IMG/VR virus record: IMGVR_UViG_3300004806_000027
Location: 1 to 60,083 of that record
DNA: 60,083 nt
DNA from: a virus
Direction: 5' to 3' (one strand)
This document shows, piece by piece, positions 28,563-37,270 of this stretch. The notes beneath the pieces are model-generated. The model made no database searches. It was not told the origin of the DNA and worked only from the letters and a program-made list of their open reading frames with translations. Position 1 is the stretch's first letter; the number at the start of each line of letters is the position of its first letter. Both the position numbers and the translations under genes were made by a program.

Positions 28563-30424
28563 GTGACGCTGCGGTTACAGACCGTCCGGATACACGCTCC
28601 AAGCCGGGCCGTAAGGCGCGCGAGGTCGCGTATGAAAGCGCCGGGCCAAAAGCATTAGCCATGACACCGGCCAAAGCTTCGGTGCGCGAAGTAACGCAAG
28701 GCAATGACTGGCTGATCCTGCGCGGGCATTTAGAGACACGGCTGGCCATGCTTCGATCCTGGCGGCAAAGCTGGGCGTCGCATTGGTCGATCCTTGAAAC
28801 CTATATCCTGCCGCGCCGGGGCATTTTTATTAACAATGCAATGCCGACACCCAATAGCATGGTGCGCGGCTCGCCTATTAATGACGCGATTGTCGATCCT
28901 ACGGGCACGCTGGCCATGCGTAAGTGTGCGGCTGGTATGATGAGCGGTTTAATGTCTCCATCTCGCCCGTGGTTCAAATTAAAGCCTGGGCTGCTTGATC
29001 GTTCAGATATGGATGATGACGCAGTTGATTGGTTTGAAGAATGCGAGAACCGCGTTTACGAGGTCATGGGCCGGTCGAACTTCTATGACGCTGGCGCCCA
29101 AATGTTTGAAGATTTGGTGACCTTTGGGACGGGTCCGGTCATTCTTTACGAGGATGATGAAGATGTGATCCGTGCTTATACGCCATGCTGCGGTGAGTAT
29201 TTCTTGGCTTCGTCATCGGCCAATCGGGTTGAATCTCTTTATCGCCAATTTGTTATGACCGTTTCCGCGATTGTGGAAATGTTTGGGATTGAGAATTGCC
29301 CGTCTGACATTCAAAAGCTGTGGATGGAAAAGGGCGGTTCGCTTGAAGTCGAACGGACCGTGGCGCATGCGATTGAGCCAAATTTTCCCATTAAGACGCC
29401 TAATGGCTCCGGCAATGTCGGCGTCGTGGATGGGGATTTTGTCTGGCGCGAGGTCTATTGGGTCTGGGGTGCCGGTGGGGCTTATCCCCTATCCATGCGG
29501 GGCTTCTTAGACCAACCGCATTACGCTCCACGCTGGGCCACAACGTCCAATGATGCTTATGGGCGTTCGGTGGGCATGGACGTGCTCCCGGACATTATGC
29601 AGTTGCAAGTCGAGACAATGCGCAAAGCGGAAGCCATTGAAAAAATGGTGCGTCCGCCAATGCTTGCTTCGATGGATTTGAAGAATGAGCCTTCCTCGAT
29701 CCTGCCCGGCAAAGTGACTTATGTGAATCAATTGGACAATGGCAAGGGCATGCGACCGATTTATACGGTTCAGCCCAACATTGATCACATGATGCAAGAC
29801 TTGGCCGCAATTCAACAGCGGATCAAAGAGGGGTTCTTTAATGACCTGTTCATGATGCTGGAAACGGCATCGAACAAGAACATGACCGCTTATGAAGTTG
29901 CACAACGGCAACAAGAAAAGCTGCAAGTGCTGGGTCCGGTGATTGAGCGGTTACAGAATGAAGCCCTAGCACCTGCGGTTAAGCGGGTGTTTGCGATTAT
30001 GCAACGCAAGGGTTTGCTGCCGCCGCTGCCCAAATCGTTACAGGGCGTGAATATCGGAATTGAGTTTGTGGGCATGTTGGCCTTGGCGCAAAAAGCCTCG
30101 TCCACGTCCGCGCTTGAGCGGTTTGCTGGTACGGCTGGGAACATGCAAGCGGGTGATCCGTCCATCGCTGATATTTGGGATCGGGATGCCTGGATGCGCG
30201 AATACGCGGATGATTTATTTATTCCCAAACATATCCTTAATTCGCCTGAGAAGGTTGCGGCATTGCGTCAGCAACGCGCGGCGCAGATGCAAGCGCAGCA
30301 ACAAGGGCAAGCCAGCCTGGCGGCGGTTCAAGGGGCCAAAACACTATCGGATATTGACGTGGGCGGGGGGCAAAACGCGGTTCAAGCCATGCTGCACGGC
30401 ATTGGGAACGGGGGCAGTCAATGA
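28559..30424 (+). CDS. Portal protein (T7 gp8-like head-tail connector)
   Basis: The 621-residue protein shows the podoviral connector pattern: WSILETYILPRRGIF, AMRKCAAGMMSGLMSPSRPWFKL, a large wing and stem, YGRSVGMDVLPDIMQLQVE and AYEVAQRQQEKLQVLGPVIERL. The end is Gln-rich (RAAQMQAQQQGQ). It forms the dodecameric ring through which DNA is packaged. The first 50 residues are a basic extension. Confidence 0.9.
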   Translation: MSDAAVTDRPDTRSKPGRKAREVAYESAGPKALAMTPAKASVREVTQGNDWLILRGHLETRLAMLRSWRQSWASHWSILETYILPRRGIFINNAMPTPNSMVRGSPINDAIVDPTGTLAMRKCAAGMMSGLMSPSRPWFKLKPGLLDRSDMDDDAVDWFEECENRVYEVMGRSNFYDAGAQMFEDLVTFGTGPVILYEDDEDVIRAYTPCCGEYFLASSSANRVESLYRQFVMTVSAIVEMFGIENCPSDIQKLWMEKGGSLEVERTVAHAIEPNFPIKTPNGSGNVGVVDGDFVWREVYWVWGAGGAYPLSMRGFLDQPHYAPRWATTSNDAYGRSVGMDVLPDIMQLQVETMRKAEAIEKMVRPPMLASMDLKNEPSSILPGKVTYVNQLDNGKGMRPIYTVQPNIDHMMQDLAAIQQRIKEGFFNDLFMMLETASNKNMTAYEVAQRQQEKLQVLGPVIERLQNEALAPAVKRVFAIMQRKGLLPPLPKSLQGVNIGIEFVGMLALAQKASSTSALERFAGTAGNMQAGDPSIADIWDRDAWMREYADDLFIPKHILNSPEKVAALRQQRAAQMQAQQQGQASLAAVQGAKTLSDIDVGGGQNAVQAMLHGIGNGGSQ

Positions 30425-30582
30425 ACACATACGAGTATAACGTGGTCGATTTCCCACGGATGACACCGGAAGAATTGGCTCAACGATTAAACGCGCATGG
30501 TGCTGCCGGATGGGCGGTGGTTGGTTCTGATCCGATGCCCAATCATTGGCGCGTTATTTTTGCCAAATTGAGCGGGGGTTAG
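30421..30582 (+). CDS. DUF4177-like small protein
   Basis: ATG 30421 overlaps the portal stop. The 53-residue product reads YEYNVVDFPRMTPEELAQRLNAHGAAGWAVVG then HWRVIFAKL, which fits the DUF4177 pattern (YEYKVV...LN..G..GWE...). Function unknown. Confidence 0.6.
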   Translation: MNTYEYNVVDFPRMTPEELAQRLNAHGAAGWAVVGSDPMPNHWRVIFAKLSGG

Positions 30583-30585
30583 GCC

Positions 30586-30885
30586 ATGGCCAATCTTTAT
30601 GTAACTGAATTTTCGTCATTGGGCATGGTGGGAAACCAGATTGGCCAGATTGGTCATCAACCGTATTTGGCAACGCAGAAGGTGGCCATCACGGCGGGCG
30701 TGACCTACGCGGCGTTCTTTAATCCCAAAACGGTCATGGTGCGGCTGCATCCGGATGCCACTTGCTCGGTAGATTTCAACGTGGCTGCGGCGGCAACGTC
30801 TCCACGGATGTATCAAAACTCAACGGAATATTTTGCGGTGCCAGCGGGCGGCGGAACGTCCGTATCTGTGATTTCTAACACATAA
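30586..30885 (+). CDS. Small structural-region protein
   Basis: The 99-residue beta-rich protein (VTYAAFFNPKTVMVRLHPDATCSVDF; STEYFAVPAGG) resembles small proteins found between portal and scaffold in podoviruses. Possibly a virion component; no family name is recalled. Confidence 0.55.
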   Translation: MANLYVTEFSSLGMVGNQIGQIGHQPYLATQKVAITAGVTYAAFFNPKTVMVRLHPDATCSVDFNVAAAATSPRMYQNSTEYFAVPAGGGTSVSVISNT

Positions 30886-30896
30886 GGATCGGGACA

Positions 30897-31454
30897 ATGT
30901 TTGGTGGATTAAACATGCCAATGGAAAGCACCTTAAAGGGGCTTGGCACACTTGAAGGTCTGATTGTGCTTTTGTCTGATTCCGCGACCACGGGGCAGGT
31001 CATTGCCACGTTGAAAGATGCCATTGAGCAAAACACGGCTTTACTGGCCGAAGTCAATGAGGCTCAAACGGACGTGGTGGCCAAGGAAAAAGCCTTGGAT
31101 CAGCGCAAGGTGGAAATTGACCAATTGTCGGATGTTCAAGAAGGCATCCGGGCGCATTTGGATCAGCGCAAAACGGCGCTAGACGCGCGCGAGAATGATT
31201 TGAATCAGCGCGAGGCTGATTTGAATGCAGCGCAAGAAGCCTTCAATGCGCAAGCAGCCAAGGTCGCGGCGGATCATCAAATGGCGGTCGAGGACCACGA
31301 AGAAAACATTGAAACCGCCAGGGATCAGATATTGGCGGCGCATAAAGCATTGGATGAGCGCGAGGCTGAAATTGAGGCGCGCGAGGCCGAAGCTGCGGCC
31401 AAGCTGAGTGATTTGAATGCGCGGCTGGCCAAGCTGCGTGAGTTGTCTGCTTGA
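30897..31454 (+). CDS. Long coiled-coil protein
   Basis: The 185-residue protein is helical from about residue 45 to the end, with repeated READLNAAQE and DEREAEIEAREAE heptads. Coiled-coil proteins here often assist head assembly, but the true scaffold appears to be at 36413. Role unknown. Confidence 0.6.
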   Translation: MFGGLNMPMESTLKGLGTLEGLIVLLSDSATTGQVIATLKDAIEQNTALLAEVNEAQTDVVAKEKALDQRKVEIDQLSDVQEGIRAHLDQRKTALDARENDLNQREADLNAAQEAFNAQAAKVAADHQMAVEDHEENIETARDQILAAHKALDEREAEIEAREAEAAAKLSDLNARLAKLRELSA

Positions 31455-31611
31455 GTTTCGTGGGGCGCCATTTCCGGCGGGTAAGTCGGCTGTCCGAGCA
31501 TACCAAGCTGTCCTGCGTGTCCGGGCGCCCGGCTTTAGGGGCTTTGAAACGGATAAGGATGGCAAGCCGACATTTAACAGGGGAATTGAATCATGGCTGA
31601 AACAACGATGA
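31438..31611 (+). CDS. Doubtful small ORF between the coiled-coil gene and the next gene
   Basis: The open frame would encode GAPFPAGKSAVRAYQAVLRVRAPGF and GFETDKDGKPTFNRGI. It looks protein-like but overlaps both neighbours and has only a GTG start without a visible Shine-Dalgarno. It may be the remnant of a gene. Confidence 0.2.
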   Translation: MSCLLEFRGAPFPAGKSAVRAYQAVLRVRAPGFRGFETDKDGKPTFNRGIESWLKQR

Positions 31612-31832
31612 AAGCATATCAGAACCATATTGGTTCTGAAATTAACGAGCGCGAATTGTTCCTGCGCATGAAGGATCATTTGGCGCAATTGCACACATTG
31701 GCGCGCGGCATGGCTCATTCGCGCAAGTCAATGCACTGGCTTGCTATGGCGGGCATCTATGAAGAAATGAGCGAAAAAACAGAACGCTTAATGCGCAAAG
31801 GGACGGGTTTGATTATTCCGTATCGCAATTAA
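31593..31832 (+). CDS. Small helical protein
   Basis: The 79-residue protein starts at an ATG 9 bases after AGGGGA. It includes INERELFLRMKDHLAQLHTLARGMAH and SMHWLAMAGIYEEMSEKTERLM. No family recognised; the place suggests a virion-assembly accessory. Confidence 0.55.
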   Translation: MAETTMKAYQNHIGSEINERELFLRMKDHLAQLHTLARGMAHSRKSMHWLAMAGIYEEMSEKTERLMRKGTGLIIPYRN

Positions 31833-31845
31833 AAAGGGCTTTGGC

Positions 31846-33531
31846 ATGACCATTGAAATTTCTGTCCTGATCCCGTCGCGGGGTCGTCCCGGCAATCTTT
31901 TGCGCGCCGTATCATCTTTGATGATTAACCGCAAAATCCCGCCAAATGTCGAAGTGCTTATTGCACTAGACGACGACGATTCAACTTATACCGAAGCGGT
32001 TGAATTGCTTGGCACGCTTGAAATCCCCGGTCGGCAATTGTCCGTCGTGCTGGGTGAGCGACATGGGACATTGGCAGCGGTTTACAATGCTTTGGCTGAA
32101 AAATCTCAAGGTAAGTATCTGATGGCTTTTGCCGATGACTATACTTTGGATGATGATGCCAAATGGCCCAATCGCATTTTTAATGCGGCCAAGGGACTGG
32201 TCAATGGGATTGGGGTCATGCACCTGCGGGATGCGGGGCATCAGGGGTTTCCGTCTCTGCCGGTCATTCCTCGCAAGGTCTATGAGACACTTGGGTATTT
32301 CATGCCCAATGGGTTTCCAAATTGGTTTGGCGATACGTGGTGGGATGAAATCGCCACGGTGTTTGGCCAATTGATCGAGGTTGATCTTGATGTGTTAATG
32401 CCCGAAGGCAAGGGGCTTACTCACGGTTTGGTTGAGTTTGAATTTTGGCTTGGCTATTTTGAGGCAACGCATCCTGTTCGGTGCCGAGACGCGTTTATTC
32501 TGGGTGAAGTGGCGTTTGGCGGCAAAGAAACGGCTGCGTTCCGGGCCATGCTTGAACGTTTGCCGCAAGCCCAAGCCTTTTGCTATGAAAAGATTAAGCA
32601 CCTGCGCAATCCGGAATTGATCAAGCAAGTGTCGGCCAAGATGGATCACGCGCCATCTGACAAGTATTTGCAAATCAAAGCGGCGGCTGAAAAGCACATT
32701 GCTGAGATTAAAAAATCCATCCCGCGTCCGTTGCGGGTGGGTATTGCTATTCCATCTGGCCGGACATGGGAAGCGGGAACGGCGGTTGATGTGGCGGGGC
32801 TGCTGACTTATTCGGCACGGGCCGGGATTGATACCGCCATTATCAATGTTCAATCTTCGATGATTACGCATTCCCGCAACTCCACGGTTCAAAAAGCTTT
32901 GGATACAGGATGCGATTTTATCCTGTGGGTGGATTCAGATATGAAGTTTCCACCGGATACGCTTATTCGGTTGTTGAACCACAAGAAAGACATTGTGGGC
33001 GCGACTTATAATAAGCGCGTGCCGCCCTATGAAACATTGGGGACCTTTAAAAACCCGCAATCGGTTATGGAAGGCGGGTTACAGGAAGCTTTGTTGCTGC
33101 CTGGCGGGTTGTTGCTGGTCAAATGTGATGTGTACCGCAAGACGCAATGGCCGTCATATTTTGAAACCTATCATTGGCAAGGTGAAACCCGGCTGGATGG
33201 GTTCAAATCTTTGCTGAAAGATTATTTTACGGACGTGCCGCCGCAAGAGGTTTTGGACAGTTTGGATGGCACGCCATTAGCGGAGTGGATCAACGAGAAT
33301 TACACTTTGGGCCATGACGGCAAAGAATTTTTGTATTTTTCGGAAGATTTGAATTTCTGTCGCAAGGTTCGCAAAGCTGGGTATCAAATCTGGTGCGATG
33401 TTGATTTGACATTCCAAGTGGTTCATTTGGGGACGTTGGAAGTCACGTGCAAAAACCCTGCAACCTTAACCGATGAGGAGCGAGCAAGGTATTTGCCGCC
33501 TGAGACGGTTAAAGTTCAAGTTGCGGCATAG
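31846..33531 (+). CDS. Twin-domain glycosyltransferase (two GT-A folds fused)
   Basis: The 561-residue protein has two nucleotide-sugar transferase domains. Domain 1 (about 1-270) starts ISVLIPSRGRPGNLLRAVSSL and has FADDYTLDDD. Domain 2 (about 295-560) has VGIAIPSGRTWEAG, HSRNSTVQKAL and FILWVDSDMKFPPDTLI, with a DxD-type metal site and FSEDLNFCRKVRKAGY. Both halves are related to GT2-like enzymes. It lies in the head-gene operon, so it may glycosylate a virion protein or act on the host surface late in infection. The acceptor is unknown. Confidence 0.75.
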   Translation: MTIEISVLIPSRGRPGNLLRAVSSLMINRKIPPNVEVLIALDDDDSTYTEAVELLGTLEIPGRQLSVVLGERHGTLAAVYNALAEKSQGKYLMAFADDYTLDDDAKWPNRIFNAAKGLVNGIGVMHLRDAGHQGFPSLPVIPRKVYETLGYFMPNGFPNWFGDTWWDEIATVFGQLIEVDLDVLMPEGKGLTHGLVEFEFWLGYFEATHPVRCRDAFILGEVAFGGKETAAFRAMLERLPQAQAFCYEKIKHLRNPELIKQVSAKMDHAPSDKYLQIKAAAEKHIAEIKKSIPRPLRVGIAIPSGRTWEAGTAVDVAGLLTYSARAGIDTAIINVQSSMITHSRNSTVQKALDTGCDFILWVDSDMKFPPDTLIRLLNHKKDIVGATYNKRVPPYETLGTFKNPQSVMEGGLQEALLLPGGLLLVKCDVYRKTQWPSYFETYHWQGETRLDGFKSLLKDYFTDVPPQEVLDSLDGTPLAEWINENYTLGHDGKEFLYFSEDLNFCRKVRKAGYQIWCDVDLTFQVVHLGTLEVTCKNPATLTDEERARYLPPETVKVQVAA

Positions 33532-33538
33532 GTGAACC

Positions 33539-34906
33539 ATGGCCGGGCATAAAATTCCACAATGGGCATTGCAAGAAGCTGTGGATTTATATGCCCGGCA
33601 TAAAACGCATTTGATGGCGTCGCAATTTGCGTCGGTTCTTGATAAGCAAATGCAGCCCACGGGAGACAAGGGAATCCCGCGCGGGACATTCGAAACGCGG
33701 TGTAATGCCGGGTTTAAACGAGGTCTGGTTGCGTCAGAGATACCGAAAGCTGCCAATGAAAAGCCGCGATTCCGGTTAAAATCGGATGGCACATTTGAAC
33801 AAATATCGGGAGAGCCGGTTAGCATTGCGCTTGATCAAACGCCACTTGCCGAACGCGAGCGGATCAAGTTCAAAGACCGGATTGATGTTTTAACAAAGCA
33901 ATTGACCGAGGCGCACCGGGAAAGCCTATCCGCTGAACGGATCAGGGAAGAAATATTCAACCTGTCCCGGTTGCCGATCATTATTCCTGATTGGGTTGTT
34001 AATTCAACCAGTGTGGCGGGGGCGCCTGGCGTACCTAGTACGATGTGGTCAGATTGGCATGTGGGCGAGCGGGTTGACCGGATTGAAGTGGCGGGGGTCA
34101 ATGAATTCAATCTTGAAATTGCCGAACGGCGCATAAAATCGCTGGTCGAGCGCATTGTTGATTTGTGCATCCATCACTTATCATCCCCTGAATATCCCGG
34201 TATTGTAGTCAATTTGGGCGGGGATATGATTTCCGGGGATGACCTGCACGATGAATTGACCCAGACCAATGAAATGCGGACGGCGCCAACTTTAGTTTGG
34301 CTAATGGGTCAATTGATTCGCGCCATTGAAACCATGGCAGAGCGGTTTGGCAAAGTGTTTGTGCCTTGCGTCGTGGGCAATCATGGGCGTATGGGCAAAA
34401 AGCCAAGGTCAAAGCAACGGGTTCACACGTCTTATGAATGGCTGCTTTATACGTGGCTTGAACAGCGGTTTGCGGGCGATGACCGGGTACGGTTTTATAT
34501 TCCTGGGGAAACGGATGCCCATTATTGCGTGGCGGGGCATCGGTATCTTTTAACCCATGGTGATGCGCTGGGGGTTAAGGGCGGCGATGGAATCATTGGC
34601 GCATTAGGGCCGATCCTGCGCGGGACCGTGAAGCTGCACGGTTCCGAATCTCAAATTGGCCGGGATTTCGATACCGTCATTATGGGGCATTGGCATCAAT
34701 ACTTGCCGCTGCCCGGCGTGATCGTAAACGGAACGTTGAAAGGTTATGACGAATATGCGCGGCTATTCCTGCGCGCGCGGTATCAGTCGCCTATTCAAGC
34801 TCTTTGGTGGACCCATCCTAAGCGCGGGGTGACATTCCAAGTGCCGGTCTATCTCGAAGATCAAGTGACGGTTAATCAATCTGATTGGGTACGGTGGGCG
34901 GCATGA
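33539..34906 (+). CDS. Calcineurin-like metallophosphoesterase
   Basis: The 455-residue protein has a DNA-binding-like N-terminus (WALQEAVDLYARHKTHLMASQFASVL), a coiled linker, and the five metal-binding boxes WSDWHVGE, NLGGDMISG, VVGNHGR, LTHGDALG and MGHWHQY (about 170-400). It should hydrolyse phosphoesters, possibly DNA ends or a nucleotide second messenger. Such genes recur in podoviral head modules without a settled role. Confidence 0.8.
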   Translation: MAGHKIPQWALQEAVDLYARHKTHLMASQFASVLDKQMQPTGDKGIPRGTFETRCNAGFKRGLVASEIPKAANEKPRFRLKSDGTFEQISGEPVSIALDQTPLAERERIKFKDRIDVLTKQLTEAHRESLSAERIREEIFNLSRLPIIIPDWVVNSTSVAGAPGVPSTMWSDWHVGERVDRIEVAGVNEFNLEIAERRIKSLVERIVDLCIHHLSSPEYPGIVVNLGGDMISGDDLHDELTQTNEMRTAPTLVWLMGQLIRAIETMAERFGKVFVPCVVGNHGRMGKKPRSKQRVHTSYEWLLYTWLEQRFAGDDRVRFYIPGETDAHYCVAGHRYLLTHGDALGVKGGDGIIGALGPILRGTVKLHGSESQIGRDFDTVIMGHWHQYLPLPGVIVNGTLKGYDEYARLFLRARYQSPIQALWWTHPKRGVTFQVPVYLEDQVTVNQSDWVRWAA

Positions 34907-35211
34907 AACTTCCAACAGAAATCCGCGTTGGGTATCGAAAAATCAAAGTAGAGCTATATGATTTTTACGATGACACCCAAGGCGTGTTTCTGGATCACAA
35001 ATCCACAATCAGGATTGACCAAGATTTAGAACAGCAAGTGCGAGCTGAAACATTCTTGCATGAATTACTTCACACGATATTCCGCACGTCTATGGTTGGA
35101 TTGCCAATGAAAGAGGAGGAACGGGTTATTCGGGCAATATCCCCGTTTCTATTGCAGTTTATCAATGACCATCCGGAGGTCATTGCGGATATGAGAAAGG
35201 CGCTAAAGTGA
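34903..35211 (+). CDS. HExxH metalloprotease-like small protein
   Basis: ATG 34903 overlaps the phosphoesterase stop. The 102-residue product has a beta-hairpin start and ETFLHELLHTIFR, the zinc HExxH motif followed by a helical end. Compact HExxH proteins are frequent in phage structural operons. Substrate unknown. Confidence 0.65.
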   Translation: MKLPTEIRVGYRKIKVELYDFYDDTQGVFLDHKSTIRIDQDLEQQVRAETFLHELLHTIFRTSMVGLPMKEEERVIRAISPFLLQFINDHPEVIADMRKALK

Positions 35212-35438
35212 TTCAGGTTAAGACGCCCAATGAATTAATTGACTATGTGCGATCTATCCGGATTAACGGCAAAAAGCTAAATTCAACGGGCCGCGAACAA
35301 ATGTTGGCGTCTTGTGCCTTTGAGGCATACAAATGCACGTCAAGCGGTTATGTGCGGCGGATACCGTCAAGCGGGCCTGTGCCAATGGAAATCAGAGAAG
35401 GTTTCCCCGATTCATGGTTGGAAGCGCCCCATGGATGA
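35208..35438 (+). CDS. Small protein, GTG start
   Basis: GTG 35208 overlaps the previous stop (GTGA). The 76-residue product (NELIDYVRSIRINGKKLNSTG) has no recognised domain. It is part of a short run of small genes after the HExxH gene. Confidence 0.45.
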   Translation: MIQVKTPNELIDYVRSIRINGKKLNSTGREQMLASCAFEAYKCTSSGYVRRIPSSGPVPMEIREGFPDSWLEAPHG

Positions 35439-35595
35439 TTATAAGCCCGCTCAAACAGCCAATTTAAGTTATGACGGCCAGCAATATTTGATTACCGGCG
35501 TTGGATCAAATGGTCAGCCGGTGCGCATTGAATTGTCTGATCGCGCGTTTAATCTGCTTTATGCTCAAGCGGTCAAATTAAATTATCATCGCTGA
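35431..35595 (+). CDS. 54-residue protein
   Basis: ATG 35431 lies inside the end of the previous gene. The product reads YDGQQYLITGVGSNGQPVRIELSD, then LLYAQAVKLN: a beta hairpin and helix. Last rightward gene before the divergent regulator pair. Confidence 0.5.
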   Translation: MDDYKPAQTANLSYDGQQYLITGVGSNGQPVRIELSDRAFNLLYAQAVKLNYHR

Positions 35596-35616
35596 TTGCG
35601 CGTGTCACAATTGGTA

Positions 35617-35748
35617 TTATTTCCAATATCCCCTGCGGCGATGATATTCGTCATAAATAGACATTGACCATTGGATTATACCCAAAAGCCACAATGGACC
35701 AATGGCCACGATAAGAGCAACAAGTGTTGCAAATTGAATGTCTGTCAC
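35617..35748 (-). CDS. 43-residue membrane protein coupled to the RHH repressor
   Basis: GTG 35748 overlaps the RHH stop (GTGA). The product has one long hydrophobic segment (FATLVALIVAIGPLWLLGI) and a basic tail with two Tyr (DEYHRRRGYWK). Small membrane proteins linked to a repressor can be toxins or exclusion factors; here the function is unknown. Confidence 0.55.
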   Translation of the reverse strand: MTDIQFATLVALIVAIGPLWLLGIIQWSMSIYDEYHRRRGYWK

Positions 35749-35930
35749 CTGGCACCCCGTAATTTTTCCAACATCGGATCAAGCCCGCGCCGGATCATTT
35801 CTGACCGGCTGACACCACGGCGGATTGCTTCATTGTCGATCAGCCTAATGACGTGTTCAGCCATATATAAATTGACGCGCACCAATGGGTACGCAACGGG
35901 GGCGTTTGTCTCTGCGCTAGTGGACATCAT
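35745..35930 (-). CDS. Ribbon-helix-helix repressor (CopG/Arc-like)
   Basis: The 61-residue protein has YPLVRVNLYMAEHVIRLIDNEAIRRGVSRSEMIRRGL, a ribbon-helix-helix DNA-binding fold with the GVSRSEMIRRGL turn. It is transcribed away from the head genes, the only leftward gene pair in the late region, and faces an array of ACCCAT repeats. It likely represses its own and the divergent promoter, as Arc and Mnt do. Confidence 0.75.
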   Translation of the reverse strand: MMSTSAETNAPVAYPLVRVNLYMAEHVIRLIDNEAIRRGVSRSEMIRRGLDPMLEKLRGAR

Positions 35931-35967
35931 GCCTTGGCCTCATGATGGTTGATTTATGAATTAATGA

Positions 35968-36081
35968 TAACCCGACGCAGCAATTTTCAAGACTGCTTTT
36001 TACCCATATCAGCACCCATCATTACATCATTTAGCACCCATCTGTGACCCATTTGAACATTTGCGCTTATGCGTCGGGTTA
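35968..36081. promoter_or_regulatory. Divergent control region: phased ACCCAT array flanked by GCGTCGGGTTA
   Basis: Four ACCCAT hexamers start at 36002, 36014, 36036 and 36047 (spacings 12, 22, 11), all in one orientation and on nearly the same helical face. GCGTCGGGTTA lies on each side, pointing outward: 35968-35978 on the minus strand and 36071-36081 on the plus strand. This is what an operator array for the RHH protein between two divergent promoters would look like. The GCGTCGGGTTA role is unknown. Confidence 0.6.
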
Positions 36082-36093
36082 GTGGTTAAGGCT

Positions 36094-36429
36094 ATGAACT
36101 TGCCGCGTCGTCCACGTACCAAAAAACCGGCCTTTGATGCCTCTGATCCAAAAGCAATAAAGCTGGCGGAGCAAGAGTCGCAAGTAAGGGAAGTTAAACG
36201 GCGGGAGGTCGCTGCGACTATTTTGGGGTCGCTTTATGGCCGTGAATGGCTGTGGCAAATCCTTTCAGATACGGGCATTTGGGAAAAGCGCATAAGTATG
36301 ACGGGGGAACACGAAAACGGGTTTTACGAGGGTCAACGTGAAGTTGGTCTAAACCTGTTGCGTTTCTTGTGCGCTGTCGATCCTGCCAATGCCGCCTTAA
36401 TGATTTCGGAGAATGACCAGCGTGCCTGA
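36094..36429 (+). CDS. Bbp19-like structural-module protein
   Basis: ATG 36094 with AAGG upstream gives 111 residues. RREVAATILGSLYGREWLWQILSDTGI and NGFYEGQREVGLNLLRFLCAVDP match the pattern of the Bbp19 family, a small protein preceding the scaffold in BPP-1-like phages. The function is unassigned. It is the first gene after the divergent control region. Confidence 0.65.
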   Translation: MNLPRRPRTKKPAFDASDPKAIKLAEQESQVREVKRREVAATILGSLYGREWLWQILSDTGIWEKRISMTGEHENGFYEGQREVGLNLLRFLCAVDPANAALMISENDQRA

Positions 36430-37270
36430 TCCAATTCAAGACATTGCGGCAACCATCCCCGCACCTGCAAGCCAAGGGGCGGGCGCGGTAACTGCGCCGG
36501 TGTCTGTGCCGGATGCGAGCGCGACACCGGCGACTTTTTCAGCACCCGATAACGCGACACCCACAACAACGCCAGACGTTGCACAAACGCCGGATATCGC
36601 GGCTGCTGAAACCCCAAAGGTCGCTGATACCGGCGAAACGCTGTTAAGCGAGGCTCGGACCAAAGAGCCGGAAGCCAAAGAAATTGAGGCAAAGTCTGAT
36701 GAGGCAAAGGCGCCCGAATCGACCGATGCCGTGGTTCTGCCGTCTTATGAAACATTCGCGGTGCCGGAAGGCATCAAGCTGGATGAAAAGTTAGTTGGTG
36801 ATTTTAATAAGTTGCTTGGTGAGTTCGAAGTAAAGGCCAATGTGCCGCATGATGCGGCGCAAGCCCTTGGTCAACAGTTGGTCGATTTCTTCATTAGCGA
36901 GCAAAAGGCAAGCGCGGAGCGGGTTCAAAATGTCCAATTAGAGACATGGAACAAAGTGCGCGATAGCTGGAAAGATGAATTCCGCAAAGACCCTGACATT
37001 GGTGGCAATCGTCAAGAAACGACGATCCGCAAGGCGGGGGCGGTTATTGAACGCTACGGCTCCATCGTTGGGCCGGAAAAGGAAGCGGCATTACGCAATG
37101 CGCTTCGCGTAACGGGGGCCGGGGATCATCCCGAAGTCATCCGTTTTGTCAATTGGGTCGCTGGCAAAACCGTCGAGACTGCACGTCCCGTCGCTGCCAA
37201 CACTCCGAAAGCACCAGTTCTTAAATCTCGCGCGGATAGACGTTATTCCGCCTCTAGTGGAGCAAATTGA
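36413..37270 (+). CDS. Scaffolding protein
   Basis: The 285-residue protein has a disordered P/A/T-rich N-terminal half (about 1-115) and a helical C-terminal half with LETWNKVRDSWKDEFRKDPDIGGN and ALRVTGAGDHPEVIRFVNWV. These are typical of podoviral scaffolds, which fill the prohead and are removed on packaging. It lies directly before the major capsid gene. Confidence 0.75.
   Translation: MTSVPDPIQDIAATIPAPASQGAGAVTAPVSVPDASATPATFSAPDNATPTTTPDVAQTPDIAAAETPKVADTGETLLSEARTKEPEAKEIEAKSDEAKAPESTDAVVLPSYETFAVPEGIKLDEKLVGDFNKLLGEFEVKANVPHDAAQALGQQLVDFFISEQKASAERVQNVQLETWNKVRDSWKDEFRKDPDIGGNRQETTIRKAGAVIERYGSIVGPEKEAALRNALRVTGAGDHPEVIRFVNWVAGKTVETARPVAANTPKAPVLKSRADRRYSASSGAN

Noticed and set aside
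31179-31718. Minus-strand ORF opposite the coiled-coil gene
   Set aside because: Heptad-rich coiled-coil DNA commonly leaves the opposite strand open. There is no Shine-Dalgarno, and the composition is unlike other proteins here.
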